Shown: in pieces, positions 47,813 to 59,980 of the stretch | Numbering within the stretch: position 1 is the stretch's first letter | Layout of the letters: every line of letters starts with the position of its first letter | Assembly (NCBI GenBank): GCA_008360955.1 | Contig: LUCM01006553.1 | Location: forward strand, 1 to 64,000 | Length of the DNA: 64,000 nucleotides | DNA from: Fasciolopsis buskii | Taxonomy: Eukaryota > Platyhelminthes > Trematoda > Plagiorchiida > Fasciolidae | Direction: 5' to 3' | Translations under genes and position numbers: made by a program | The notes under the pieces: model-generated | Seen by the model: the letters and a program-made list of their open reading frames with translations, nothing else | What the model was told of the DNA's origin: nothing | The model's database searches: none

Positions 47813-47945
47813 GGTCCGCGGCCAGCAGAGGGCTGCCAAGTGGGAAAGTTGACCGGCGGTGGGAGGATGCGAACCGCGACCTTTACGTCCAAGCGCCACG
47901 ACCTTATCCTTTTGACCACCGCCGGCCTACTGTATCTTGGAAACA
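47813..47945 (-). repeat. tRNA-derived SINE, family 2
   Basis: On the minus strand the segment starts CCGGCGGTGGTCAAAAGG and carries the B-box GGTTCGCATCC near 47860-47875. It continues to CCCACCGCCGG, which pairs with the start over more than ten bases. The head therefore folds like an extended tRNA acceptor stem. A GC-rich tail (CAGCCCTCTGCTGGCC) follows. It is not similar to family 1. Confidence 0.6.
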
Positions 47946-49780
47946 TGTATCCGCATTCGGTGGTCGCATTGTTTGATCTAAGAAATTGTTCTCTGAGTCT
48001 ACTTTGCCCGATTAACCTACCCACGTACAGGCAAGCAAGAATGCTCGCACCGTTGGCTGATGCACCACCTCCGACTGCATGCAAATCAATTGCTACCAGG
48101 AAATTCACACTTCCACATGTAATTTATATGACAATGCGTCTTAGAACACATACAAACACAAATGACTGGTTGCGAGATGCTAAGCCCAAATGTTCAGTGC
48201 GTGCAGTAGGGCCTACCCGTAAGCTAACTCATTACTTTATCCCTACTATTTAGAGAACTGAGTATTTTCTACTAATAATCGAATCACTTGTTTGTCTGTG
48301 TATTACCTAATATTAAGATATAAGAAATTCAAATTGGCATCAACGCCATTGTAAAGTGTACTTTACGGTTGGTGATAGATGTCTCACGGCTGGCTACCAT
48401 GCCTGACCCATTAAAGTCATATATGAATTCAAATCAGTCCAATTTTCAGAGTTATGGTTAGCTGGTTTTCCACCTCCATCTTCTACCACACTCAAGGGTG
48501 GAGTAGGCATACTGATATGAACCAAAATTAAACGGATCGGTTTTCCGATTTTACCACTGAGTATTGTGGAAGTGTTTAGGCAAGTTTACTTTATTTTGAT
48601 TGTTGTAAGAACAAAATTCTCATGGAATTTCGACCTTCAATACTATGTTGGCAAAGATGTATAATGCTAATATACAAACTGAATATATCAGGTCACCGCT
48701 ATTTCCGTTTGTCATTGCCATTCGACGAAAACATGGAAATTCCAGTTGCTCAACGAAATAAGCTATATAATCAATTGATGTCGCTCTGGAATTCATGGAT
48801 ACTCTTAGCCGAAAATGCCCTTGAATGCTGCACATAAATCCACGGTGATTGTAGGTGTCGAATGTTTTTGCAATTTGCAAATGGAAACTGTTGCCAGTTG
48901 TTTACGTATGGAAAGACTGTGAGAGGATTAGAAAAATGGGGGCTGTCCAAACAGTCAAGTTTTCGGATAGGTATGCGGAAGATCATTGTTTGTTTTCGGG
49001 ATTTTGGTATTGATTTCCGAATGCAAAATATCTAGTGTGCGAGTACTTTGTGTGTAGCCGGACAAAACACTGCTCCGAATAGACTATCAGTCCGTGTATT
49101 CCTCCTAGTTTTATTCACACAAAACAGCCACTTACTGGCTTTATGTTAATCTGGTGATTTGCACGTATATCGCCGATGACGGTTCTCTCAAGTGGTTTCG
49201 ATTTTTCTAAATCTGCAATTTTCACCTTCGGCTCACTCCTTGATTCTTTACCTCTTTGCTTATCTTTTCGTTACGTTCTCACTAACCTGAATTCATTGCA
49301 AAGTCCTTCTTTCATAAGACACGTAACAATGCACTGAATACAGCCTATGTTGACTGAGTGACGCGAATGACCATGTTCATCATAGAATACGATATATGCC
49401 TGAAGATGCGACAATGAAGATGGGGTCAGCTGTTCCCCAAAGACTGCTACCGATTTTTTAAGTTTATATTTGGCCTACTAAAATATAAATAGTAAGTGAT
49501 CTAATGCAATGAATTTAAGGTCCACCACAGTTCTGCTTCCAATTTCGTATGCTATCGCTTCGGTGTTCTCACTTCTGATTGGACCGGCCAGGGAGGCCGT
49601 AATCAGTACTAGGTAACAATCCAAGTGGCTGAATAAACAAAACGGGAAAAGAAATGGCTAATAGTGATCATTAACAATGAACAAAAATCGCGAGTTCCAA
49701 TGGAGTACAAACACGGTCAGGAGACCAAAATTCACAATATGACAACCGGGTCTTTGGTCTGTGCTAGAAAATATACTTAC

Positions 49781-49810
49781 GGAAGACGTGATCTGATGGC
49801 GTGTCATAGC
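49781..49810 (-). CDS. Neto-like gene, 30-base microexon
   Basis: The acceptor is TGTACTCTTTATTTCAG after a long pyrimidine-rich run. The donor is TTCC|GTAAGTAT. The 30 bases are phase 1 to phase 1 and add YDTPSDHVF plus two split codons. Both splice signals are among the best in the window and the phases fit the exons at 56.8 kb and 46.9 kb. Microexons are common in flukes. The call rests on splice signals and phase only. Confidence 0.55.
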
Positions 49811-52080
49811 CTGAAATAAAGAGTACAGTGGTGGGGTGAAAATAAGAGTCAACATGATCAAGGATTATAATCAAATGCTATCGCTTCAACCTATGAAAGG
49901 TGCAATTACCGACGTGAAATTAGTTCAGAAATCTTGTGAGTTTGTGTGCTATTATGTATTAAAAAAATGAACACCTTAAAGGCAACAAAAATGAAATTAG
50001 GTGGAAGTGCTACTATGAATTTATCAGAATAAGGATAATATTCGTAAAATGAAAAGGGTGATAAAAGGGTTTGCTTGATCAGCAAACTAATTTTTGCTGC
50101 GCATGTTCATCAATTGAGCGATCATCTGCCCTACTAATGTTTCCTGCAGACAAATCGTCTATCACAGGAGACTATATATCTATTCGTCATAGGCTTGCAG
50201 TCGTTTGAAAGAGCAGTGGCAGACTGGGATGATATCATCTGATGTTGAAGATCAAAAAACCGTTGAGAGTCAGCCAGGAAAGCTTAGCTGTTATGATGTT
50301 CGAACAGCACACACTTGCCACTCATTCGCATCCCATTTCGGGTGCAACTAGTATGTGCTCCAAGCGCTTCATAACAAAACTGAAACAACTGTGCAGTGCT
50401 GTCACGAATTATCAGCAGCTGATCAACACTCAGTACCTCAAGATGGGTAATTTACTTTACAATCAAATTTTCTACCACGGATGAGAATAACGATTTCACG
50501 GAAATTTAGCGGCCACATTCGTTCTTATCCTTGCGGAGGTTTTCCGTTTACAACGCTTTTACGCGAAGAATGATCAATTTGTCCGCGGGTTAACATGAGA
50601 CGGGAGCAAAAATGTCTTCCTAACACTACAAAAATAGCAAAAGTTCTATATGGCATTACTAACACCTAAGTGACCAAACTTGCGGCATACATGCAATGAT
50701 CGTCCAGTTAGCATCCCGCGTAACAGAAATAGCATACAAGGAAATCCAGAACAGCATAATAATGACGTCATTACCCGGGTTTTCCTAAACAGAACCTGTA
50801 GAGGTTGGAGAAACTCGCAGGTGTACCTAAGTGCAATTTTCGTCATTCTTTTCCCCCAGGTTGCAGTGTATGTCCATTTTGGAAGAATGGTTTTCTCAAC
50901 TCCCGTGCACATCTCTCGGCAATGTACAGATTAACACCTCAAATTCTGAACTGATATCAGAGATCTATGGGTAAAATGGGTTCCGGAGTTGTTCCGCTGA
51001 TATCAGACAAATTAGCGCCTTTGCATCTCCCGTGCAAATAATGTTATTGTTGTTGTCGTTCTTTTTGGGAATGGTAGTCGTGGTGCTGATGGAGGCGGCG
51101 GCCGTGGCGGCGATATGAAACGATCAAGTAACCATCTTTAGCATTCACCTTATGTTAACCTAATGCGACCGCTTTTGTGGCCATGTGGTTGTGCGCTTGT
51201 TAGCAAAAAAACGTGGCTGCATTCACTGTGTATATGTCCGCGCAGCGCTTGGGCCTCTATACAATGCTTGCTCGGTGCGAGCAGGATGGCGGAGAACCGC
51301 ATACAACTTGGGAGCGCGTAGAGGAACGGACCCGGTCGGACAAGCACCGTGACAGACCTGGACAAATAAATTTCCTGAAAGAAGTGCGCTAGACCATTTA
51401 GTTTTCGTCCTCCACTTCTCGTGTCCAGCATTTGTGACGTAATAGGAGTCCGCCCTGGCTACAACTGGTCTAGATGTATGGCCGAAAGTGTAGTATTAAT
51501 TGCACAGCTAGGCACGGTTTTGTATACATCGATATCATGTCTGCTCGAACGGACGAATATTAGGACAATAGGCAGTATATTTGACAGTTGAGACTCGCCA
51601 ATCTGGGACGTACCGTTAGGCATGACTAGTCCCTTGGAATGCCAAATACCACCTGACTGATGAGTTCGAAGCACCGAGCGGTTTTAGAAACTATATACTA
51701 TAATATACTATCGGCACAGCAACTTATCTACAGAGGAGTGTGGGTGTGCGGGAAACGCTCTACAGAATACACTGTTGACGAATTGATTATTTCATTCCCA
51801 AAAAAACTCATGCATGTTGAAATGATCGTGCTACTCACTGAAAAGCTACTTAAATTTTTCGCGGCACCATTTTGCGAAGGCAAGTAATTATTAAGAAAAA
51901 TAACCATTTCCACATATTGATACCATCTGGGAGGTGGACGATTAGTCCCGAATGCTACATGAATGTAATGTGTAATGTAATTGCAAACTAGTGCCATTTG
52001 ATGCTTTTAAAATGAACTAACCATTGGTCAACAGTCTGCTTGTTTTCATGAAATAATTCGCCATGTGATATCATCGCTCA

Positions 52081-52236
52081 ACTCACCATAAAGAAACCAT
52101 GGAAGCACTGTACAGCTGTTTCCTCTTTTTTAGGAATCATCAGCAGTGCATATGGACCGCGCCCGAACTGGGACGCGGACCCGGAACGAACGACTCCGAG
52201 TCGAACGCCTTAGCCATTACGCTACCGGACAGGCTA
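52081..52236 (-). repeat. tRNA-derived SINE, family 1, copy 2
   Basis: On the minus strand the head reads GTAGCGTAATGGCTAAGGCG, GTTCGACTCGGAGTC and GGGTCCGCGTCCCAGTTCG. It is followed by CACTGCTGATGATTCCTAA and GCTGTACAGTGCTTCCATGG. Head and tail match 17218-17385 along their whole length, with scattered differences. Confidence 0.75.
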
Positions 52237-54110
52237 TGGACGGTTTGTTGAACTTCACCACATGATGCTGTTGAACATATTCGTCACTGATTTGCACGGT
52301 TACTGTCCGTTAGCTCACAGCGATCGACCCCTGCTTGTTCTTCGCAAGGTGTTACCGCCTTAACCAGACCTTCTGCCATCGATTCCGACGAGGCGGACCC
52401 AATCATTCGTCGTTCGGATTGTAATTGCCTATCTAACTCTTGCCCGGAGATATGTCTATTCCGCCCCAGAATTCAGGTCAGAGGATTTTGTGCTCTTGAT
52501 CGGCTTTCTTTATTCTAGCTCAAATCGTTTGTTTCTTAATCAAGCAATAATAGATCAAAGGCCTCAGACAAGCCAGTGCGCTTTTCCTATTTCACTCAAA
52601 ATCACTTAGTCTTGCGCAAAGCGCAGTCAAAGATTGTATAGATATTCGATCATATCTTGCATTCGCCTAGTTCAGCATTCACTCAGATCATTGCGTAATG
52701 GCCGTACCATTGCTTGGCTTGGCACTGCTGACCTCCCGCTGATTAGTATTGATGGCCAACGGATTGATTGCTGACCAAATATGGCCGGAGCACATCAGAA
52801 GCCCACTTACTGTCTTTTTATGAGCTTTGATTCCCTTTCCGTAGTTCGTTGTTCGATCGATTTTGCGAAACGTATACGGCCAATTTTGTTTTCTGGCATT
52901 TCATTAGGCCATGATCTGACTAACTTCTAAATTCACGTGCCGAAGACGAGCTTGAAAGAATGTGAATCACTCTGGAATTCTATCAGCTGCACCAATTACT
53001 GACCACATTGCCACACAAGCTCCGAATACTTTTGACTGGATTCCGAATGACTTTTGCATGGTTCTGAAATTCTTCAGAAAGTGGCGACTGTGAACAGACA
53101 CGGAAAAATGGCTTTCGTCACATCGAAACAAGGGCTTCCTCAGTGTTATGTGAATAATTCCCATGAATGCGAACTTTAAATTACTTAAGGTTTTCTCAAA
53201 TCTCATCTGAGATACGACCCTTTGCATTTTCGTATCAGGACATACATGAAATTCCGTATAAGCTCTATTTATTAGCATTTTTTCCAAGGGTTACGGTGTT
53301 CAACGAAAAGTCGTTCGTCCCAAATTAGAAGTGTACGCGATAGTCAGTGAAGATGATTTTAACAAGCCTGGTAAAATCGAAGTGTACGAGGAATGCTTCC
53401 TTGGTTTCCAGTGGTCAGTTGCGTAATGACCCTGCACGTGAAATGATTGAAAATCACACCAAAGGCCTGCGACCTAATACTACCGAGGGAATAATTTATT
53501 GTGAGCTGCCTTGATTGTCACAACAAAGCCAGGTGAAAACTAAAATAAGAGGATGGGTATGGCGGATGCACTTGGATAATCTAGTTCCATGGGTGGCATG
53601 GCCGATTTTGTATGCGACGTACAATCAGTCTGTCCTCCCGGCGTACCACTGAACGGTAATTTTCTGTCGCACGACTCGTTACCACACGTGATCCGTTAGG
53701 ATTTTATGCGCATTTTTGTCGCCTTGACTTTCAAGGTCAAACCTATCTTTTCACACCAACCCCATATAGCTAGCATCGGCGGTTCTGGAGCATGCCCATT
53801 TCACTCTACTCGTAAAATTAGCATCTCATAAACCTGGTTGACTAAGCCCATCTCTCAGGAGTATGATAGAAATGGGCCTGTTTATTTTTTGGTTAATTGG
53901 TATAACCCCCATCCTCATTACTATGATAAATATGAGAAGTTAAATGAAAAGAATTACGATTAATAATTTGCTATGAGAACATGGACTGGTATGCAATTCA
54001 CTACGTTGAAGTTCCGCCAGTAGCATCCAAGCAGTGCTCCTTCCATTAGACTCATGCTTGACGTTTGTAATAAAAAATGACCACAAAGTGCAAAGAAAAC
54101 AATACACAAG

Positions 54111-54162
54111 CATATATATAAATATATATATATAGAGAGAGAGAGAGAGAAAGAAAGAGAGG
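54111..54162. repeat. Composite (TA)n(GA)n microsatellite
   Basis: TA repeats run into GA repeats, then AAAG-type units. Confidence 0.9.
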
Positions 54163-54340
54163 AGATAGGTTGGACTATGGTCCTCACTAATATGGCTGTC
54201 CATCGTGGCAGTCGCACGCAGATCCGTGAATGCATTACTACGCACATGAGTAAATTCCGGATTACATCTGTATCGGACACATGCACGTACGCTTCCACAA
54301 AAAGAGGTTCCAAACGTGCCAATGATTTCCCACATACCGT
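54163..54340 (-). mobile_element. Possible 3' end of a retroelement next to a microsatellite
   Basis: On the minus strand this segment ends against the GA/TA microsatellite, much as the PLE fragment at 40385-40735 runs into its TA tract. The translation is not informative, so the assignment rests on layout only. Confidence 0.25.
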
Positions 54341-56851
54341 ATTATTCAGAGCGTTAGATGCAAACCAACCAAAATTTGAAACACCAGCTCATTTATCCGT
54401 TTATCATTAGTTCAGTATATCTGTTACTCACGAACCTTCGCACTTCACCACTAGTGTCAACAAACTATCTACGAGCTTCAGTTTTTTTTCAGCGAAAACC
54501 TCATTAGGCACATCAGAAGGGCGCAACTGAATACCCTTGTTTTGGACAGTCCAACTGTTAGCTATAACTAACGTTGCGTGATAAGTCGATTAGGGCTATT
54601 TCAGCTGGACCATGTGTAGTTCTTGTGAGAATAGCGCGTTGTAGTTACGCGAATCTACCCGACTCAGTCAGTCAATGGCTCCTTGACAAGTAATGCAAAC
54701 GGTCAAGTTCGCTACCGATAAGCAATCGGACGGCCAGAGTAAAGGATTCCATAGTTTAGTATGCCAGCCGTTAGTGGGTGGACCAGTATACGTTGCTATT
54801 TATTATCACTCGATTAGCCGTTTCTGTTACTCAGCTGCCCTTCACTGGTGGGATTAGCCGTGGAAGATACACTAGAAACAGAAACGTTCACCACAAACGG
54901 CTTATTTTAATTTATAGTAAGGTCCTGATACACTCACGAAAAAGCGACCGCGACAGGTCGAGCAATAAGTACCTGCTCAGCACAGGAGTAACCACGACAA
55001 GTGGAAAAACAGGACTGGCGCACAATCTCACAGGAGTCCGCCTTTATTTGAACTGGGTTCAACCACGCATAAAGTACCTTGCACCGATAGGGTACGCGGA
55101 CGCGCAAAGATATGAACGCCAAAAACACGAATGCAGGAAACGGTGAGATCAGCGTAATCTTAGGACAGACCATGAAGGATCGGTCTGAGAATTTCGGGTA
55201 CCCAGATGAAGTGGCTTAGTGAAAGTTCAGTATAATGGAACGATTCGTGAACTTCCAAAAACAGAACGAAGGAGCGCAAAAAAGAAATTCTTATTCCAAA
55301 CAAACATAAGGCGCACTTTCCAGATGACCTATGGCTTACTAGGTTCAGATGAGAGGAGAACGGATTAGGAATTATCTGAGGGGTAGAAAAGTACACCAGG
55401 CAGGCGACGGATAGCGTGATTGTTTAGTCCGTGAGTGCAATGTGAAACCAAAAAGAATGAATGATAGATGGGTGGAAGACAAATAACGAGCAACTATGCG
55501 TGAGAATTTCCTGTACTTCTTCATTACACCTTTCGAATTTTAGTGTTACTTAAGGTCTTGTGCAGAGTTCTCGTTTGTATGACCAGTTCCAACCGTGCGA
55601 TACTTTGCATGCAAACAATAAAACGAAAGCAATGAATTTTCCAACTATGAAGTTACAAAAACGCATAATCTAAGTTTTCAGATGAGTCTGCTTGCTATGT
55701 GAAACCGGGTTTACGATAGTTACCCACTCCCATCCAATGTGCGTGTCAACGGCTTCTCAGTCCCACACCTATAGTTGTTTATTCAATTCCTCATTTGTGC
55801 ATTGGGCGTAGGACCGCCCGCTGTTCATCAGTGAGTCTATGGCTGTTAATGGACCTTATTCTTCAGGGGAATTTTTTCCAACAAACAACAAAAGCTCAAT
55901 ATGATTTGGTTACATACTTTTGACAGACAACTGCTGATGAACAGACGTAAAAGTCAAAAGCCCCTGATCCCATCTGAACTGTGTACTACACATGGAAGCC
56001 ACCCACGCATCGTAGCATTTTGTGTTCCGGCAGCTGAAGTTCAAGGATGAGCCCAATTGTATTGCCAGAAATAGCCCTAGGTTCGAACTTTATAATTGCG
56101 AATTCGAATCCCTTCAGAGTCAGTCAATTTCCTCGATTGGCCGCCCTCAGTCGACTGCGGCCTTTTCTCTAAAAATGACACTTCTTGTAATTTTATTGAT
56201 GAAAGAAGTAAGTCGATAAACGTGATGCTAATTAATGGGTGAGGGAAAATTGCAGTTAGAGACGGAAACCAAATTGTGGAGAACGTCCAAACACGGTAAA
56301 GTTTTTCACAACACCCTTAACCATCGGTTGGCTTCATAAATGGCAAAAACATGAACTCGAACTCTATCGGTATTCTTCTACAGCCTTAGATTACCATGTG
56401 ACGAGAAGAGATTAGAAGTTAAGTTTGGTGAACCGAGTACATAAAAGCCTCAACCAGAAAGTGAGCAAAACATCCTTTAACTTGTCGGGAAAATTGGCTT
56501 AAAATTGGACTAATTTTTTGATTGATTCTAAAGTGGGACACGGTCGAAAAAATTGCAGTCATTCACGGATTACACTATCACTCAACCTAAATGTTCACGC
56601 CACGCCCGCCCGCCCATACCCATGACCTTGAGCTCAGCTTCATCGCCCATCGAAGCCTGTCTCATAACCTGTCACCATGTTTGTCATTCGTTCTGAAGAA
56701 ATCCCGGATATCTGTCTCATTTGAATTAAGATTATCTTTATATTGCCGAGAGAAATAAAACACAACGTGACAAGGCAAGCCAGTGTTCCGCGACTGGATA
56801 CCGCACCCCTGATGTGCAGTGTGCGTATGATGCCTGCATCCTCAAGTTTAC

Positions 56852-56890
56852 TCAGCTGAACTTCTTTGCTTGGTGTGGAAGAAGGGGTTG
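56852..56890 (-). CDS. Neto-like gene, candidate linker exon after CUB1
   Basis: The acceptor is ATTTTTGTGTCAG. With the donor CTGA|GTAAAC the exon is 39 bases, phase 1 to phase 1, encoding TPSSTPSKEVQL. A longer version ending at 56807 (GGG|GTGCGG) is also phase-correct and adds KLEDAGIIRTLHI. That longer text loosely resembles the segment NETO proteins carry before their second CUB. Which form is used cannot be decided from sequence alone. Confidence 0.45.
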   Translation of the reverse strand, partial: QPLLPHQAKKFS

Positions 56891-59716
56891 CTGACACAAA
56901 AATACGAGCTTCCGAAGTTGTCACTCGTCTTCTCAACCTCACATAGATCGACTCCCGTTGCGGTTATGAACCATTAACTTCGAACTAGTGGGGAATCGTT
57001 TTTAACCTCGCAACTACTGACCAACAGCCAACCAATAAAACACTAAACCAACAACAGGAACAGACGCATCCACATCCTGTCCCTGTCACGCAAACAACAC
57101 ACCCATGCGTTCACCCAGAGGCCCGCAAACGGCCTACCCGCCGAACCATTAAGCGTCTCATCTAGCCGCCGCACTACGAGCTAGGTAAAACAGTACAATG
57201 TTGACTTAAGAGCCCGTTCAGTCTCTTCTCTTGGCTCATGCTTTTGTGCGCGCGCGTGTGTATGTACAGGATGATTAACGATCGAATCAGATGAATTCAC
57301 CTAAGTGGGAGGTCTTTCAGTACTTAGGTGAGGCACCCCAGCAAACATGCACACACGAACACTTAATACGAACGGTGCCAGCTAGCGACGATACTTGTCG
57401 CTTAAGACAATTTTGGGCGCCGCGATACCAAAAACAAAAAAGCAGCTACCAAATCGATGTGCGTGTATGCGTTGTAGGGTGTTCTAGTTTGTATACGTGT
57501 GAGTGACTATCCGTACGTGTTTTTATCGTGGATCTGGGTTATCATAACCGAAGGTGGCGGTGAATTTGAACAGCCGTGTAAGAACGAAAGAACCAGTAAC
57601 GGAAGCGACTAAATAACAGTAGAATGACCATCTAAGAACCGCACTGCGAATAACGGTTATAGTGCATTCGTAATCCAAATCAATCTGAAACATCGTCGAT
57701 GAGGCTGTAGGGGGGCGGGTGGGAAAGAATCCTTTTGGTGAGTGTACGAGAAATCCCTCCATCAATTACGTATTCAAGAACAGACTATCGCAAGCACCTC
57801 GAGCTCAAATGCCCAAATCGAAAACTCAAGCCCTATCAAAGGGAAACTGGGGAGCACTTTTTCTGACAGAATTGTTAAGGGGTCCCACATAAGACTGGCT
57901 AGCCCCCAAACCGGTTTTATCAAAACGTTGAGGTAGAATAATTAATATAGACCACTCGTTTATACACAAACCATTTGGATCCATTTTTTAAACATTTGGC
58001 GATGAGAGTGACAAACGGACAAATATTTGTTGCACTAGGTAATTTCCTACCATAGGTCACTTCTGGCTATTCTATTACTCCACGGGAAAATCTAGGACTT
58101 TTGTGAAGACAAATTCCCTGCGAAAAATGATTCTAACTTTGCGAGAGGAAATAGTATACAAGCTTTGTGATTCAAATTGCAAAAGAGAGCATCTGATTGG
58201 GAAATCTACCAAAGCACGGAAGCTGGGGAAAAATTGTATCCAAGACGGTCATTTTTGGCAGGTGATATTCTGATTGATTTTATTGTTGCAATTCTAGATT
58301 CATATATATCTCATAACTACTCGTGAGTAGTTTGTGGGGTTGGTGTTACTACACCTGACTGGCCGCTCTTCAGTCTACACCTCTCGCGCACAAACCTCAG
58401 GTTATCCGGCCAACCTCAAACTCAGGGTACACCAGACAGGGGTTTCGGTCTCAGTAGAGGACATCACTGATGCATGTCCACCACCACATTCAAAGTTCGA
58501 ACCTCAGTCTTCTAACTGCGCCACTGGCTCCCGCCCAGGAGAATCAGAACCACCGAGTTGTTTTCCAGATGTCGGACCAGGTAACACCTAACCAAGCCCG
58601 ACGGCTCTTAAGGGTATTCGACTACAGTTAACTGAAATTTACCGAGCAGAGTCGGTGTGTGACAAACAAGCATCTGTACATGTTTACTTTAGGATGAGAA
58701 ATTAAGGATTTTCACTCTACTCCGCTTTCAGACTGCCTCGTTTCACCTCACGCATCGTGCATTTTCTCGCTTCGGTGTGATTTTTTTCCGAGCTTAGTTG
58801 TGAAATGGTATAGACTCATCAACAAGTCAAAGTACACAAGCTGGGTAATCAGAATATACCCCGTTAGTAGTAAGTATCTGTCCAGAGTTTTCCCGCAGCA
58901 CACATGATATTGAGTAGTACATATACGTGCACAAGGGCAAAAGCTGTCTGCTCCCGGGCGTCCTTCGGTCCCCTCCGATCTGCTCTATAGTTCGACAGAA
59001 CAGAAATGCGGTTGCATTCAGACAACTGGGCCTTAGTATGTATCAATCAATAATATCAGTTCAGTCAAAAACCGTACCGACAATCTGGCAGTCATGTGAG
59101 GCACTCGATTGTCAGGCAATCGAAGTAACTCACTCGGTTCCCAAAACAAGTTGAGTAGATTCGAGGTGGTCCTCAGTTTACGCTTACCGTTCTGAACTAA
59201 GAAAACAAAATAAGTCAATTGTTTACCTACTAACAATTCTTTAGTGGCTGCTCTACGCTTTATGGTCTTGTATATATGTGATTTTGCTATTATTTAATTT
59301 CCCATAGTTTCGCGGACTTTGAAAAATGAAGTGCTACGCTCCGATTATAAAGTGCAACCTTTGTGCTCCGGTTAGTGCTTCCTAAATTTAACGCATCCAG
59401 AATCAAAAACAATCCAAATAAACTCGGTGCTGACAACAATTATTCTCATCGTGTCTGGGGTGAACAACCAGCTGTTTGGTTGAATCGCTCAGCACAGTGT
59501 TTTTATCGATCTGTACTGTCCTCGGGATTCACCGTAAAACCAGTTTGCACAGTTTCACTTTGACCGTTCCATGGTTCAGTGAATGGTACTTTCTTCCTGG
59601 CTGGGGGAAATAAGTCGATACGACGTTTACGACATGGAAAATCGCCTGCCTGTATAAATCAGTCAACTTTATTCATGTGAATCACCACCTCTCTCACGCC
59701 GCTAGTAATATCTTAC
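56891..59716 (-). other. Intron of the Neto-like gene with a tRNA-like repeat
   Basis: The intron is about 2.8 kb. It holds the repeat at 58340-58590 and an exon-like segment with a very strong acceptor at about 57704 (minus strand), described under findings. Confidence 0.5.
58340..58590 (-). repeat. tRNA-like dispersed repeat, partial
   Basis: On the minus strand, GGGAGCCAGTGGCGCAGTTA is followed soon by the B-box GGTTCGAACTT near 58490-58500. The anticodon arm is shortened. About 150 bases of non-tRNA sequence follow. It is probably a SINE copy with a deleted head. I find no second copy in the window. Confidence 0.4.
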
Positions 59717-59980
59717 TTGTTTCGTAAAACCGATAGACTGCCTGAAATCCACGATGCTGGATAGTAGCATCGCTTCGGAATCGCAGCCACATGAATTGCC
59801 CGGTTGTTTGAATTCCGTTCCCCACATTCGGTACCCGACGAGAACAGAAACGCCCGAGCAACGGGGAGAAACCGAATGCACCATCTCGAACCTCAAGGAA
59901 GTCACCGAGACAATTGGGTTCCGGTTCCAACTCGAAAACACCGCGGAAATTCAACAAAATTCGATGATGTTTTGTGGGTG
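59717..59980 (-). CDS. Neto: Neto-like gene, exon with the second half of the first CUB domain
   Basis: The acceptor is TTTGCCCTTCCAG and the donor is ACAA|GTAAGA, phase 1 on both sides, 87 whole codons. The translation HRILLNFRGVFELEPEPNC, then LGDFLEVRDGAFGFSPLLGR, FCSRRVP, TGQFMWLRFRSDA and RGFQAVYRF is a CUB domain from its third strand to its end. It has both expected Cys (C..DFLEVRDG and GRFC) and the Asp-rich calcium-site pattern. The combination VRDG.FGFSPL with TG.FMW..F.SD is the signature of the first CUB of NETO proteins and not of tolloid or generic CUBs. The first half of the domain must lie upstream. Confidence 0.8.

Larger units (their letters stand above)
46944..49780 (-). 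other. Intron of the Neto-like gene with a SINE and CA/GA repeat
   Basis: The intron is about 2.8 kb, from the strong donor TTCC|GTAAGTAT after the microexon to ATACTGAAACAG. It holds the SINE at 47813-47945 and the composite microsatellite at 47170-47204. Frames near 48620-48986 on both strands are unsupported. Confidence 0.5.
49811..56851 (-). other. Large intron of the Neto-like gene
   Basis: The intron is about 7 kb. It holds SINE family 1 copy 2 (52081-52236), a microsatellite with a possible PLE 3' end (54111-54340), and unsupported frames (50646-50934, 52967-53287, 54778-55146). Confidence 0.5.
22272..59980 (-). other. Neto: Neto-like transmembrane receptor gene (visible part, about 37.7 kb)
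   Basis: Eleven or more exons on the minus strand assemble with compatible phases into about 1,190 residues. The order is a CUB domain, a linker, a divergent CUB-like region, an acidic and Gln-rich juxtamembrane helix, one transmembrane segment, and a tail of about 760 residues. NETO proteins have two CUB domains, an LDLa domain, one transmembrane helix and a cytoplasmic tail. They assist kainate receptors, and fly Neto clusters receptors at the neuromuscular junction. Here the first CUB matches NETO closely, the second is diverged, and no Cys-rich LDLa is visible. The tail is far longer than in vertebrate NETO. The 5' end (signal peptide, first half of CUB1) is not found and probably lies past 60 kb or outside the window. 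One gene is inferred from phase. Two adjacent genes remain possible. Confidence 0.65.

Noticed and set aside
52967..53287. 106-codon minus-strand frame inside a Neto-like intron
   Set aside because: It looked like a possible extracellular exon, but it lacks a good acceptor and donor in a usable phase.
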